Origin: Brevipalpus yothersi | Lineage: Eukaryota; Arthropoda; Arachnida; Trombidiformes; Tenuipalpidae | Assembly: GCA_003956705.1 (NCBI GenBank) | Contig: QZCP01000083.1 | Coordinates: 10,395-74,394, forward strand | Direction: 5' to 3' | Length of the DNA: 64,000 nt | Shown: one piece after another, positions 1 through 15,945 of the stretch | Position numbering within the stretch: the stretch's first letter is position 1 | Layout: each line of letters opens with the position of its first letter | Program-made: the position numbers and the translations under genes | The notes under the pieces: generated by a model | What the model was told of the DNA's origin: nothing | What the model saw: only the letters and a program-made list of their open reading frames with translations | Database searches by the model: none

Positions 1-46
<46 letters not shown>
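1..46. repeat. (GA)n microsatellite at window edge
   Basis: Uninterrupted GA dinucleotides run from the first base to about position 46, followed by impure purine sequence. It lies downstream of glypican exon 4, within the unseen remainder of that gene. Confidence 0.95.
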
Positions 47-50
<4 letters not shown>

Positions 51-3000
51 AAAGAAAAGTATCGAAAAAAAGGCTTGTGCCACTTTGCAACAGATACTTT
101 ACTCTGTGATAATAATTATTCTGAACATGAATCTCCACACTGATTTAACTTCAACATTGTACTTGTTGAAACATTTTTTTCTCACTTGAAACATTTCTAA
201 TAATGTATCACCTTTCGGAATGATCGTGAACTTGGCCTCATTATATTGTTGAGAATTCATGTGCATGATGGATACAAGTTGATATATTTATGTAATATTA
301 ACGGATCATGATGTATACTCACCTCTGCGGTAACTGTTTGACTTTTCTCTTGAAAATTCATAATAGCCTCGGAAACTCGAATATCTATCGGACCGACAAC
401 TTTCTCAATGTTAAAAGAAGTTTCCAAGCGGCCGATCAATTGTAACGATGCATCGATAAAAGTATTCCAATCTTTGTCCATAGACATAAAGTTATTTAAA
501 CACATTGACATCACTTTTACACACAAATTACGACACGGTTTAAGTTCGCCCAACCCTTGACAATGTTGACAGAATCGCATTTGTTGAACCAACTTGTAGC
601 ACTGAGGAGTTGGTGAAATCTGCATAAGTGTGAGAAAAAGAGAATATTCATAATTATCATCATGATGCTAGAATGGAAAGAGTGTGTGTACATGAATGGA
701 TGAATGGATGGGAAAAAAGCAAAAAAAAACAAAAGTGAACATTTAAGGATCATAAAATCGTGGGCTTTCAAGACACATACACACTCAGAAAGGTATTTTC
801 TCATCTCTTTCATTCACACCAGAACGAAGTGTGTAGACATTATCATCATCATCATCATCATCATCATCATATTGGTTCCGAGATGAGCTCAAATAACTGG
901 ATCAACCAAATGAGTGTAAACGATAATATGACCAAGCTAAGGAAGCGTGAACGTAGAGTTTTTGATTAGAATTCAATTCGTGATCCAAGTATTGGATTAA
1001 ATGAGGACTAAATATTTTCTTGGATGCTGTATTAGTTTTTTTATGCCTGATTTTTATCACTAATATCACATCGTTCCATAAGTAACAACAAAAACAACAA
1101 AAATCTTTCTTACACACATACACAGCTAAAGACGTGCCCAAAAGTTTATGGCCAGTGAACGGAGAGAGATGAAAAGATGTTACCGATGAGATATCAAATT
1201 GTTATCCAATTCACCATGAAACATGGTAGCATATCAAAGCCCTGGATATGTGGTAGCGTGCATGAAAGATTGAGGATGAAAGACTGGAACCAAATCTAAT
1301 TTCTGTAAGAGGAGCAACATTTGTTTTTTTTTCTTTCTTTCCTCTTTCTCTTTCTCTCTTATTTCTCTCTTATTTCATCTTTTCTCATCATTTGCTTCTT
1401 TTTCTTGCATTTCTATTGCATCCTCTTCATATTTTTCTTCTTCTCCCTCTTCTTCTTCTTCTTCTTCTTCTTCTTCCTTGATTTCCAATTTTTCTTTCAT
1501 TTCGAGAGCTTTTATTTACAGCCAAATTGGCAGCGCCAAATGAAAGCAAAAAAGGTGAAGATGATAACATGTTTGAAAAATGAAGAGAAATGAAAATATC
1601 GCCTCTCTCTCTTCTCTTTCTCTCACCAAAACTGACCAAAACACCACAAAAATGCATACACAAAAAAATTTTCTCCATTCACTGGATAAGTGTTCCTCCA
1701 GTCATTTAACCATTCTTCTCTCTCATCCTCATCAACAAACCATGAATTTTTTCTTTCTCTCTCTCTCTCTCTCCTATCTAGTCTATCTGGTCTTAGGAAG
1801 CACTTATGGCAATGAGAGCGTGCGGCTCTATCTGTAGTGTCTGAAACACGAAAGAATCTGAATAATTTCATTCACCGATTATTGGGTGAAATCAACAGAG
1901 TAACAGAGGTGGGAGGAGAGCAAGATAGCGAAGAGAAGGAGGAGGAGGAAGAGGAGGAGGTAGAGGAGGAGGTAGAAGAGGATAGCCAGCACGAGCAAGA
2001 GAGAGAGAAAGCTAGAGAAAGTTTGGCTAGGTAAATTCATTTCAAGAAAAATGATGCATTCTTATACTAATGATGGTCATACCCTTAACATATAATTTTT
2101 CATCGAGCTATACACAATCGCTTTAGACTTAGCCGCCTCAAGCTTGGCTCTCTTATGAGTGTCCGGTGAGAAATATTGTTATCAATTCACGCCTTAATAG
2201 CCAAAATTTGGGTACTAGTAAAAGTTGGTGTAACACAAATTCCATACATTTAAAAGCGGAATCATATGATTTGAAATTGAAAGAAGCTGAATTTCACTGA
2301 TGAAAAGAGAAGAAAAGAGGAGAAAAGTGCAAAATATTAACTGAACAATGGATGAATGAATCTCTTCCCTATTGAATAGAAAAGTGAATAAATCTCATAC
2401 TATGGTCGTTGAATATGGAGCTGAACTTTCCGCGATTTTTCTTCTTTCAGAATTAATCAGAGATATCATGATGATAAATGCACTAACTTTGTGTGTGATT
2501 TTGAGTTTGAGTGGAACCTTAAATGCTACATCTTCTTAAATCTTTCCACTTTACATTCTCATCGTTCATCAGTGGTGACGAAACATGCAATTGAACCACA
2601 TATATAAGATTCTTAGTTTCAATTAGTGAAACTCCTCCGGGCTAATAGTTAAGGCCACACACAAGCAAGTCCAAACAAAAGATTAACAACTTGGAACAGA
2701 GAAGTTTGACTACGCTAAGGGAAAGAGGGAAAAAAAGAATATTCAGATAGTCAAGCCGATGGGTGGACATGTTCGATTTTCCATGAGAATTTTGGGAGTG
2801 ATGAATGGCCATCACACTATCCAGGAAGAGAAGAGAGAAGAGAAAGAGAGCAACCTGATGATAATAGCAATGGACCAAAATAAAGGAAAGAGAGAGAGAG
2901 ATGAGAAAATTATTATCATGAGAAGAGGAAGAGAGAGATGAGAATCGCTTTGAGCCGTGAAACTGGGATAATTCGATAAAGTGCTACATTCTGCCCCAAA

Positions 3001-5093
3001 AATGCTCAAATCTCGCCCATCTTATGTCTTGAGAAGGTACTTTTTCTTATCTAGTCTAACCTCACACATACATAGGTTGATGCGAAAAGCTCTTCCTCTC
3101 TCTGTATTTGAGATGAAAAATAAAAAGGGCATTTACAATGATGATAGTTTTTGGGGCTAAAAGATAGTATCTGGAGGTGGAGAGAGGCGGAGAATCAGAT
3201 AATGACACCAGAAAATGGTTACATAATAATCATGATAATGTAGATCCACACTTGCTGTTGTGTGTGTGTTCATGGATGTTCAGATTTTCATAACTGAAAT
3301 ATTTCCTATGGTTTGTAAAAAAAAGAGAAGCGAAATCAGATAAAATGTTACTTACCTGTGTTACGTTATTGACAACATCTTTGGCTAACAGTAGAGCTTG
3401 ATATAATGAACGTGTGGCTATCAAGGATCGTTTCAATTCTGCTGTTATTTTTAACGGAACATTTCCAAAAACTTTGAATATATCCATCTTGTCAGCAAGA
3501 CATTTATAATAAGTGTTATTATATGAATGGGCTGGATTCATTTCTTCGAACATTCGAGTGAAAAGTTTGATAAAAAAATCATTCATCTCATCTTCTAAGC
3601 TCATCGAAGCACCAGAATAAAATCGATTAAGCATATTGAAGAGGTCATCAAAAATGATCTTGTGCCTCTCATATCGTTTACCATACGTTCGGGTGAATGT
3701 TTCATCAAAATCTGTTTCAGATTTGCGAAGAACTCTTTTCACTGTTTCTGTAATGAAGATCAAGATAGAGGGAAGAGAGATAATAAGTGAGAAGATTTGT
3801 TTATATACACTTCGATACTTGATCAATTTTGGGAAGAAATAAAGTTCTCTTCGTCCAATTTATTGGAATTAAACATCCAACTGAAAATAGCCTCAAGCAA
3901 AATAGTACCTCATAGCTAATGAGCATTAATCTTGAAGAGAAATTTTTATCCTCATCACTTGAGCATCTTTCATCTTAAGCATCAAAATTATTTTCTCTCT
4001 CTCTCTCTTTCTCTTCTCATCACTTACCGTCGTAAGATCTTGCTTTACTTTCCAATGAATTTATCGTTTCTTTTAGTGGAGTCCGAAAATGCATCAGCAA
4101 TTCTAGGCCACTTGTATCACTGAGAGTATTTTCCATATGCGATGTACAACAGGTCAATTCTCGACGGCAGTAAGTTAATTGGACTCCTATAGTGAAATAA
4201 AATGAAAAGGAGAAACTGATTAGATATCAGTGGAATCATGATAATCTTGAGATATGGAATGAATAAACTTCTTTTTTTTGACCAGGTGTAATCAGATCCA
4301 ACCTAGGACTCGTATGTGAAATAAGAACATTTAATCCCGAAAATAACTCTACTTTTCGGGGTTATTTCGAAAACAAAGTCCATCAGAAAAAGAGCCAGGA
4401 GTAGAGATAAAATTTTTTCCGAAAATATCAAGAATCATGATGAGAGCGAATGATAAGTATAAACAGTGATGAAAGGAAGCTGATAGATTTGGCCACAATT
4501 ATGAAGGAGGCCCAACAACACTGATTGTGATACGAGTATCACGATGATGATCAAGCTCAGTCAAAGCAGGAAACACACACTCAATCTCAAACAGTGGATG
4601 TGAATGGCCTGAACAAGAAATGATAGATGAATGAAATGTTGTAAGTGTGTTGAATGGATCTGGAAACTTGCAGCATCTCAATGGAAATCCATTCATTCTC
4701 AGTAAGACCGAAATTTTTCTCTTTCTCTTCCTCCCACGCCTCCCACCATAATTTTTCACTTTTCTCTCTCTCTCTCTCTTTCTCTTTTTCTCATCTTTAT
4801 TCCCTTCCTTTTCTCTGAATCAGCAAAGTAATTCTATTTTTCACATCTCTCAAACTCCTTTGGCATACTGACACACAAACACTACTGCTTGACCCTCTGT
4901 TGGCCCAAACACAATGGTATTTGACTTGTAAAATAATTTTTCAAGATAGCAGAAACTCTTTTCTCAACAACAGCTACACAAAAGGCAAACAAAAATGTGG
5001 ACCATTGAAAAGTGGAACACTTCAGAAGCTTATCTTATTCTTTTTCTTCTTTTTTTCGATACTCTTTGCAAATAAATTCAACAACTTTTCAAA

Positions 5094-5160
<67 letters not shown>

Positions 5161-8100
5161 GAGAGAAAAGCTTAAGGTACTTTTCACGGTCATTTGTAGG
5201 GGAATGCTTGATATCTTAGTATAGTAGCTGACCGTTATTCTCATTTGTCCATTAAGACGAATTGTATCTCTCTTCCGAGAGTTCTCTCTCTCCCCTTAAT
5301 ATCCGCTCAAAGTAAACCAAGATTAGAATATTCTATCTTAAAATCTTTCAACTGCGTTGAGACAATAACTTGATCACGAAAAAGTGCATCCTACTTAACA
5401 ATATTCGGTCAGATCTGTATCAGTAAGAATTTTAAAGAGCATCCACTTTTTATGGATGCTCTTATGCAAACATGAATACCTGCAACCACATCTACATTCA
5501 TTACACAAGTTGGAAGTAGTAAAAAGTCAGCAAATTGTTTAAGTGATTCAGGGGCGCTCGGTGATATATACGGAGCACACATGCATGAGTTTCGGACGTG
5601 AGCCCAGAAAAAAAGAAGGAGAAGTTGGAACCATCGAAATTGTGTGTGTATGGGTAGCCCCTTTCACTAATGAATTAACCAAGTACTGGGCAATATAACC
5701 TTTCGATCAATATGATGACAAAAAGTGGCTCAAATTTTTATTGAAGGAGCGAAAAATGGGCTCGATTCACTTCAAGTGATATCTGTACTTGTGTGAGTAT
5801 GGTAACCGGTCAATAAGAGAGAGAGATACAGCCTGATATATAATGTACAATCGTGCTTTCCGATCTAAGATAAGCTGAGATGAGAGTGGCCAAGAGAGAG
5901 AGAGAGAGAGAGAAGAACAGTTACTGATCTTGAGAAGTAAGTGAAGTAAGAGTCCCGTGTGATCAGTATCAAGAAAGAGAGATAGATAGAAAATAAATGA
6001 GGGCCACTTTCGAGTTCTCTCTCTCTCTCTCTCTTTCTCTCTTTTCTTCCCCTTGATTATCTTTCAATTGATGAGAATGGTGATTGTAAATGCACATATA
6101 AATATATAAATATATATATATAACTATATATTTCAATTAAAGGTATCGCTATTTAGAACACACACACAACTAGTTAAGTGATTCGAAATGTATCTTGCTG
6201 GGCTCAGCTTCTCCTTCTTCATCATCATCTTCATCTTTTTCATCATCCCTCCAAAATGTGAGAGACCAATAAAATGGTAGATTTAAGTTGGAGCTTAAAA
6301 ATGTGTGAAGATGAACACACTCACACTTGTTTCGTAAGGTATTAGGTATACATGGATTTGATAATACTGGAAAAAGGCAGCCTCATCCGAAAAGGTATCA
6401 CAGATAGAGGTATGCAGGTATGTGGATACCAGGTAGAGATAGATGGTAAATCGCACTGGTTTATCATTTCACATAAAGCTAGATCTATGCTTGATGGCCT
6501 GCAGCAGGCCTGAAGATGAAGAAGATGATGGAGAAGATGGAGAAGCGGAATGGGTGAGATAGAGAGAGAGAGAGAGAAAGAAAGAGAGAGAAAGAGAAAC
6601 AGTAATACTACTATTTATGAGCCCACTTGTGCGCGATAGTTTCTCTTCGGGGATAGGTTCAACAATTATGATCACCCCAAGGGTAAAAAGGATGATTTAT
6701 TAACCGATTGGCACTGATTTAATGAATAAATGCAAGATATGTATTCAAACACACTCTCTTATTTTCTCTCTCTTCTCTCATATAGTGATCAGAATGATGA
6801 TTTCGATACTGATGACGATCATGCGGAGGCCGTTGACGGGTATTCATCACCACACTACGGTCATCAAGGGCTATCGGTGGGCCTCTCTTTTCATAAACCC
6901 AAAAACGTGTCGCTCATTTGACCGAACTACTGGGCACACATAAACATATTTACTGAGTGGAAAGAGAAAGATATAGCATGTACAATCGGGCCAAAGAATT
7001 GGTAGAAGAAAATTTTTCTGATGCAGTGGCCACATAAACGCCCGAAATACACCAACTTTACGATTGGATACGGTTACACTTGATTTAATGACAATCTGAT
7101 GCTGCTGTTGATGCCAGAGTGACCATGTAACAGGATTGCTGTATGCTGAAGCTCGTATCTTCATCTTCTTGTTGGTTAGTTAATCTAACTGCACGGCTAG
7201 CCATTGCCCATTTGACCATTGATAGAAAGAGAGAGAAAAAGAACTGCCCGTTAAGGTTAATTTGCATCAACCACTCTGGATCATGTGAGTAAGAAGGTAC
7301 ACACAATCGAATCACATCTCTTTCTTCATTCTGTATATTTGCCATTATGATTTCTATTCCGACATCCGGCTCTTGTTGTAGGTTGCTGCATGGTGCAACT
7401 TGTGTGAGCATTTTTATCATCTTCTTGATTTTGAATGAATCGCAAATATTGCTTACTTTCCTCAGACAAGATAGTTCTCTCTACAGATAATATTTAAATT
7501 TTTTTCTCTTGCTGAGAAGATGAGTGGCTACATGAGTTGCTCGGATGGAGGTAGAAAAGCAAGAGAGAGAGAAGAGGATCCAATAAAATAATCATGATAA
7601 ATGATAATGAAAATGCCCTGAAAAATATTGAATACATTCCAATGAAACAATGAGCAATCAATGAGCTCTGTCGATTATGGAAACCCTCTCTCTAAAGTGA
7701 TTGAACTCTTATGTGTGTGTGTAGTCTCTCTCTCTCTCTATCGACATGCTGCTACTGATTTGCACTGAATTACTACATGCATACAAGTTACATGCAAATC
7801 TTCGATCATACCATGTTGTGTGTAAGTTGAAATAAATATTGATGCAATGCAACTTGTATCTTGGTTCAAGTGAGATTCCAGTTATTTGAGAAGCATGAAG
7901 AGAGAGAGAGAGAGAGAGAATCACACAGTTTCGGTGTGAGAAAGAGCATCAATCTCTCTGTATGATTAAACACAATTGAATTGAAATAACATAACCGAGT
8001 GAAAGAGAAAGAGAATACAATTGGGTTGAAGTTTTGTGGATGGAAAATAAGTCGGAAAGACAGGAATGTCTACGTAACATGAGTACCTAATTTCTTGTGG

Positions 8101-10501
8101 AGCCGAAAAGATGAAGAGAGCAAAGTGAGAGAGGATTAACTTTCTTCTCTAATCGATGGAAGAGAACTTTGATCACTTCATTTCGAGTGGCTGTCTACAC
8201 AAATGATGATTATGATTCAATACGATTAATCAAGTGGGCTTGTGTGTGTGTGTGTGTGGGTGAACAGTTAATGTGTATGGCTTTGAAAAAGATGAGGAAG
8301 ACAAAATAAGATATCAAAAGAAAAAGTGGAAAGATTGAAGATGTTTCAAGAAAACTTGTATGTGTGTGTGCGTCTTGATTGTGAACCGTTATTTTAGCCG
8401 AATATTCATCTGATCTTATTACAATTGTGTGTATGCATGTGTGATAAAAGATGAAGAAAACTTGAAGACAATGGAAAGATAGTAAGAACAATAGAGAAGA
8501 GAAACAGAGAAACAAGTGGATGTATAGTAGAGAGTAAACATCTTCACAATGAAATTAGTTCAAAATTATATTGGAATCATCAGGGTGCAAGAGAGTGTAG
8601 CTTAATCAAGTGGCCTGATGATGTATCATCAGAAGTTGCTTGACTGATGGATTCATGATGATGATATAAAACAAAGATAAGAATGATAAGTGTCAAGAAA
8701 CATCAACACATGTATACACACAAAACAGAATGCCACAAACTTTTCGACATCATGCTAACATCGGTGACAAGCGAGAACATAGCACGCAATCAAGAGAGAG
8801 AGAGAGAGAGAGAAAACAACATGTCCAAAGGATGATGGACATGATGGGTAGGGAGCTATAAAATATTCACCATGGAGTAACATGGAACACGAGAAAGGAT
8901 GAATGGAGTGAATTCAGGGTGTAATAAATATTACACCACAGGCCGATGGACATGAATTAAGACATCAACGTAGGTTGAAGGAAGAGAGAGAGAAGATGCA
9001 TCGTTTAACTCTAACAACTTTTACGATCAGCAATCTCGCTTCCTCTCAGCATGTCCAGGCCATTCAACCAGAGTGGGATCAGCCGTTGAATGTCTCTCTT
9101 CCTTGCTCTTCATGACCACAAGAACTGTCTAATCAATTGATGGAGCAAAAAATTTGTCAAATGAAGCGATAAAATACTTTCAGTCAGTATAATTGCTGAT
9201 ATTGCCTAATTGTCTGTAGCCTATGTGTAGATGACCATTTATGAGATGATTCTTGTAGAAAATTATTTCCATTTTGTGGAAAAATTTTTCGGATGTCATT
9301 CAGAGGGAACAATTTTTCTTCAATGTTAACAATTTCTTCATCATCACGAGGTTGTCGTGAGAGATAGAGAGAGAGGCATTGTGATTGTGTGAATAGAACA
9401 CAAGGAAACCAGGTCAATATTGTGCATATAACAAGCACTCAAAAGAGAAAGAGCGAAAAGTAGAGAAAGCTATTCGTATGCCTATGGTAAAAATATTATC
9501 ATTGATGGATACGCATGAGAGAAACGAATTAAGAGAAAGAAAAGCATTTTCTCTCTCTTTCCAACGTAAATGGACAAGTTTTTCTTCTCCATTGTACTTA
9601 TTTTTACACATACCGACACAAGAATTTCCATTCACATAGACACACACACACACACGCATACAAGTAATTCTTTTTTTCTTCAGTTTTCATGCTTAGCGCT
9701 TTACCTGACTGGATATTCTGACCACTGGTCAACTAATACATGTATCTACTATTCCTTAACCAAGTTAAGGAATCAATTGGGAACCAATATTTCAGGCCAA
9801 GAGAGAGAGAGAGACCAGAGGAATAAGCGGAATGTAGGAAAAGAGTGAAATGACCACAGAAAAGGGAGAGAGAAACGATTTTCTTTCTTCCTTTCAGCTC
9901 AGGTATATACATTGAACGCATGGTTGGCCTCGAACCGAAAGCCGTTCATACTTTCATACACATATACGTATATATTTTTCGCCTTATTCTTCACCGAGAA
10001 AAGATCACTTTCCGCTTCTTTCTCACTGGTGGCTTCACCACCTCCAGAGGCCACACATAACAATGGACAAGGTATAGTAGTGGTGGTATTCAGGGTCACT
10101 AAGTGATAGGTAATGGCTGGCTCAAATTCATCCATGGTGCTTGTACATGTGTGTATATACATGTGGATTCTTGAGAAGAAGAGAGAGAGATTGCCACTTG
10201 ACCACTGGAAAAATGCATATACACATATTACATGTACATGTACTTGAGTAATGGGTCAACAGAATGACCTCTTTTATTTGCAATATGAAAGTGTCGCATC
10301 TAAAGCTTCATCTTAATTATTCCGTTTTTTTCGGATGTGTAATTCAGATTAGTTTGAGATCAGATCATGATGATGAGAGAGAGAGAGGTAATCGTGATGA
10401 TCGAGAAATGAAAAATTTTGATGGAAAAAGATGATGAAAACAAAGAAAAAAATCCCTTTCCATATTGAATAATTTCGGTTAGTATTTAAAATGACAGATT
10501 T

Positions 10502-10548
<47 letters not shown>

Positions 10549-13379
10549 AAAATGAATGTGAATAAGAAGGATCGTCTGAACACTCGGTCATACTTCAATT
10601 AATCATCATCAACTGACAAACACGATAATTTGAGCCGAAAGTATAGTGAACATACTTTTGATTACATACACCATCATTGGTGTGTTAGATTTAGCATATC
10701 TTAGATCACGGTTTTCTATCAAGCAAACGTATAATTCGTGCCCAAAATTGAGATGCTGATGAAAATAACCCACACTAAAGGAATAAGATAGGCGGCCACC
10801 AATGGACAGGATTTAATATTTGATCTGATTTTGTTCTCAAAATTCAGAACGAGTAACACACACATTGGTACATACACCTCTCTTGGTCTGTATCATTCTG
10901 GATATATAAGAAAAAAAATTAAGATACAGACAGAAAAGACAGGGCTCAATTGGGCATAAGGAGCGAGTGAAAAAAAGAATATTGATTACGAATAAGAGCC
11001 ATCAATAAGAGATCATCCTGTCATCATCATTATCATCATCCAGATCTTTTCATCCGTATTTCGATCTCTCTTTCTCTCTTTCTTTTTCTATCTCTTCTCT
11101 TCTCTTCTCTCCTCTCCTCTCTTCTATTCCATCGTTTGGAATGATGACCACTGAGCAAAAAAGTGATCACAGGAAAAGGAAGAAGAAAAAGTATGAAATT
11201 GATGTGGAAGATCAAGTAAGCTCAACTAAAAATCCAGCTCTGATGAATATTGAGGATATGTACTTAACGGAATGTTGGATGATGGACTAGATTTTTGATT
11301 TCATCTTCTCTCCAACCTTAGCTACCTTCCCAGGATGCTGGAGAACACAGTATGTGTGTGCGTGGATAAAGATGAACACTTAAAGATAAGAGTGAAAAGT
11401 TGTAATTGATTGCTGTTTTAATTCAAACGATTAGTAAATCCGAATAAGTGATCAACACCTATTCTCAATTTCATTTCATGGTATATATCTCTTTTTTGCT
11501 GCTCTTTTTGTACACACATATCATTTGCTAGCAGTTTTATGAATTTATTATCATCATGATACATTCCCCCCGGTAAAAAAGGAAGAGAGAGCGAATAAAA
11601 AATGTTATCAATTCGGGTTCAAGAAGGTTACGGAATTCATGGATGAAAAAAAAGGTTGATATAAGAAGAGAGCTAATAGCTACTATCAGTTAGTATATCA
11701 CGAGAATGAGAAAAAATCAAGTGTCAGAAAAGAGAGAGAAAGAGAGAGCAACCAATGGTAATTGAATAAATGTAATGAATGACACTTCATGAGTTGATGA
11801 TTAAATAGTTTCCGAGAGAGAGATATTTTCGAAGGAGGAAGAATGTTGGAGAGGGAAGAGAAAATTGAATCAAGATAGACCGTAATCGGTGGTAAATACA
11901 GTCAAGTGAATGTTAGGCATTTGAATGGCCATCATTTAGTTATTGTGGTCTTGGTAAAAAAAGGCTCAACAATCAAGTGAGATCAGGCCTAAAGTGAACA
12001 TTTTAGGAGTTGATTGCATAATGATACTTGAGCACATCAATGAATCCACACACACACATACACACATGGGAATCAGTGTTTTCATGGCTCATAGAATGGA
12101 TACCTTTGTAAATAATTCACCCGTTTCATGAGGCCAAAAAGTAAGAAACTGGCCACTAGTAGAGAGGAAGATTCTTTTTTCTCTCTCTCTCTCTTGAGAG
12201 CCTATAAAACAACGGTCTAGTGGGCCACGGGCGGCCTGTGTGTGTGTGAGCTTCTTTTTTTCCGACTTTACTACCTTTAAAATAAGGCCCAAAAACGAGG
12301 AGGTCTCAACATTCTCTGCCTACTTCATTGACGGAGATCTTTTCTTTTTCCCTCTCTCCCGTTCTCTTGCCACAATCAAGGAGATGCAATGAATGAATGA
12401 CTGAATGAAGGTATGAATGAATGAATGACGGGTGAACATGAAGGCATTTTGAGGCGCAAACTGAGCCACTGACTACGAAAATAGTGGGCCAGTTTATACT
12501 GAGAGACAAGAGAGTGGTAAGTTTACGTAAGTGAACGTCAGGTAATGAAAATTCAATGGTAGCTTCATGATCATCATTGATATTAGGTTGTATTGTTCGA
12601 AAAGAGCTAATAAAATCGATTCATTCTCTCTATTGCTATTCTGGTCCTGGTCTGACTGGGGCCATAACAGATTGATTCTGATCGGATGTATGATAGGAAA
12701 GATCAATTTTCATGGCTTGTCGAATAGAGGCAAGGGAAAGCAAGGCAAATACCACAGAAGATGAATCAATTGAAATGGTCAAGGAAGAGGAGAGAGGGAA
12801 TGCATTTTTAAATTCGCTGAGATTCCAAGAGCAGTGATGCTGACCATTTACTGAGGTAAGATGAAAATTGGTTCAACCAAAAATTCGAGAAAAGAAGATC
12901 ACTCAGTAGGGTGGCCTGGGCAAGAAGATAGAAACAAGACGGAAAGAAGGAAAGGATCTACTGTTAAAACATGATCTTCTTGATCTTTTTCGCTCTCTCA
13001 ACTTTACTGTCATTTTCTGCGTATTTTTTCACTTTTAGGGATTCACAAGGAGAGGTGGAAGTACAGGTAAAAGGTAGATAAAGGAGAAAAATTCACAAGA
13101 AGGAGAGCACTTCCAGTTCACTTCTATCTCGATAATTGCTGGTACCTGCTAGTGGCTTGAGTAGAAAATCCGAAAATTTCGAGTCAAAGTAAGCTTAGCC
13201 TGAAGCAATATTTTCTCTCTCTCTCTACGTCTTAAGACTTCTCTTTCTCCTCTCTCGCACTTTTCCCTATGTAACTGGCCACCTCTGTATGGTGATACAC
13301 AGTGACCAGACCTTTCCTGAAGGCACCATGATTTTTGGCCATGATTTCAAGAGCATAGGCGATATTTTCTCCGCTCAAG

Positions 13380-13448
<69 letters not shown>

Positions 13449-13882
13449 NNNNNNNNNNNNNNNNNNNNNNNNNNNNNNNNNNNNNNNNNNNNNNNNNNNN
13501 NNNNNNNNNNNNNNNNNNNNNNNNNNNNNNNNNNNNNNNNNNNNNNNNNNNNNNNNNNNNNNNNNNNNNNNNNNNNNNNNNNNNNNNNNNNNNNNNNNNN
13601 NNNNNNNNNNNNNNNNNNNNNNNNNNNNNNNNNNNNNNNNNNNNNNNNNNNNNNNNNNNNNNNNNNNNNNNNNNNNNNNNNNNNNNNNNNNNNNNNNNNN
13701 NNNNNNNNNNNNNNNNNNNNNNNNNNNNNNNNNNNNNNNNNNNNNNNNNNNNNNNNNNNNNNNNNNNNNNNNNNNNNNNNNNNNNNNNNNNNNNNNNNNN
13801 NNNNNNNNNNNNNNNNNNNNNNNNNNNNNNNNNNNNNNNNNNNNNNNNNNNNNNNNNNNNNNNNNNNNNNNNNNNNNNNNNN

Positions 13883-13969
<87 letters not shown>

Positions 13970-15879
13970 CATATACACTTTTCGGCAATGCATGTGAGCT
14001 TGGGGCTGATTCTGAGTGTGTGGCTAGTATGTAAGGTAACACATACATATATTCACAGATATGAGGCCTCATTTTCATTGAAAGAATGAGAAAAAGGTGA
14101 GGAATCCACGAAAAAGATACTCACGATCATCCACCGCTCACCCAACGGAATGATTGTATTATCATAGCGAGCATGATAAATGAAAAAAGCGAAAAATGAA
14201 GAGAGAGAGAAATTTTTGTATGTTGAATATGCATCATGCATACTAAGAAAAAATGTTTAGAGAAAAGCGAAAGAGAGCTTAATTTACTACTAAATAGAAT
14301 TGCAAGTATCCTATAAGATATTCAAAATTTTATTACTTTGGTAGTCTCTTCTCTCATCATCTTTTCTCCATCTTATGACTCTTTTCCTCTCTCTTCCTCT
14401 TCTTTTCACTCATCATCCTTTTAGGGAAGATATTCACTTTTATTTAAATACATTTCATCTCTTACATCCAACTGTTGATGCTACATGTTAATGCTGTAGG
14501 AAGTTTTGATAAAGCTTAATAATCATCCTTATTTCACTTTTCTCTCACACTTGCATCTAAGTTCATCAAGAGATGAGATTTAAGTCACATCCTGATCACA
14601 AATTTTCCCACCTATCTGGCTTTCACATTGGATGGAACACTAATAGCTTATCATGAAACCAGGAAGGCTTGTCTATTAGTTTTTACGTCCCTAGGAGATC
14701 AGGAAAATACCCAAATGATAGCTTTCACCATTGACTAACCTCCCACTTTTTTCCTCTCTCTATCTTCATCTCTGGTCTCTTCTTCGTTGCCTCTGTCAAA
14801 TCAGGCTAATCTTGGGACAGCAAAAATTATTTAACATTTTCGATCCTTCTCTTCTCTTCTCTTCTTCTCCTCCTTCTCCATCATCATCCATTGTTCCTGT
14901 TCTCGAGCCCATGGAAAATAGCATCCAGCCGCTTCTCTCTCTCTCTTTACCATGATGAAGCCAGTTCCGGTGGCCTCCAAGCGATGCCCGCTTATTTTGG
15001 GCCCTTAAACACATTGAACATTGAGCATCGAGCATCGATAGCAAGTTAAAATTGGGCAACATAATGTTGATATGCACATCCAATTGAGTGGAGCTTTCAT
15101 GAAAAATAAAAGCCTCTGACCACTTGGAGCTATGGACATGAATGTTCATTAGGTGATGGGCCATTCATTGAGTGGGCCACTCCGCTAGCCCTCGATCAGT
15201 CACTTTTTTTGGCCACTTGCTTTCTCTCTCTTCTCTTCTCTTTTCCTTTCACAGCTGACTAGGTAGACAGCCACTTTGAAGCGGCCACAAAACAAAGTAA
15301 ACATTTTTGTGTATGTGTTGGATGAATTTTTTTCGCCAAAAAAGAGAGAGAGAGAGAAAAATATCAATGAGAAATGAGCAAGATAGAAAAGAAAAATAAA
15401 AATGCTTTTCACACTTTCGTGAGAGACAAAAGAGGCCAAAAGAAAGAAAAAGAAAGATGTTTGTTTGTGTATGTTTATGTACTTGAGTTGACTTTTGCTT
15501 GAAGCTCAGATGCTCCTTCTCTCTCTTCCCATAAAATGTTATCATGGTTTAGATGAAAGTTATTGATGTTGATAAATTTTGCGTCAATTTTTTTGACACT
15601 TTTTTTCTCAATGAATGATCACTTTTCGGGGAGAGAGGAGGAGAAGAGGGAGGAATGGGACATTTGAGCCCCTAAAAGTTACTCATTGAATTATTTTCTA
15701 CGAAATTCTCGTTCACATTGGGAAAATGATTCAGCTCTAGTGGGTCAATTATTTGGACAGTTATGTAACTGATTATGGGAGGAGAAGTTAAAGTTTTAAC
15801 GGTAGATTTTTTTCTTCTCTCACAGTATTAAGTGTAAGTGTGTACAAAATCGTGGAGATCTAGTAGAGATTAAAATGAT

Positions 15880-15945
<66 letters not shown>

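Noticed and set aside
1321..2034. Frames rich in Phe/Leu/Ser or in Glu/Arg in glypican intron 3.
   Set aside because: Strongly low-complexity translations of T-rich, TTC and GAG tracts, with no conserved motif.
13232..14089. Long open frames spanning the N block, reading as SL or ER repeats with a run of X.
   Set aside because: They translate (TC)n/(GA)n arrays across an assembly gap. No gene is implied.
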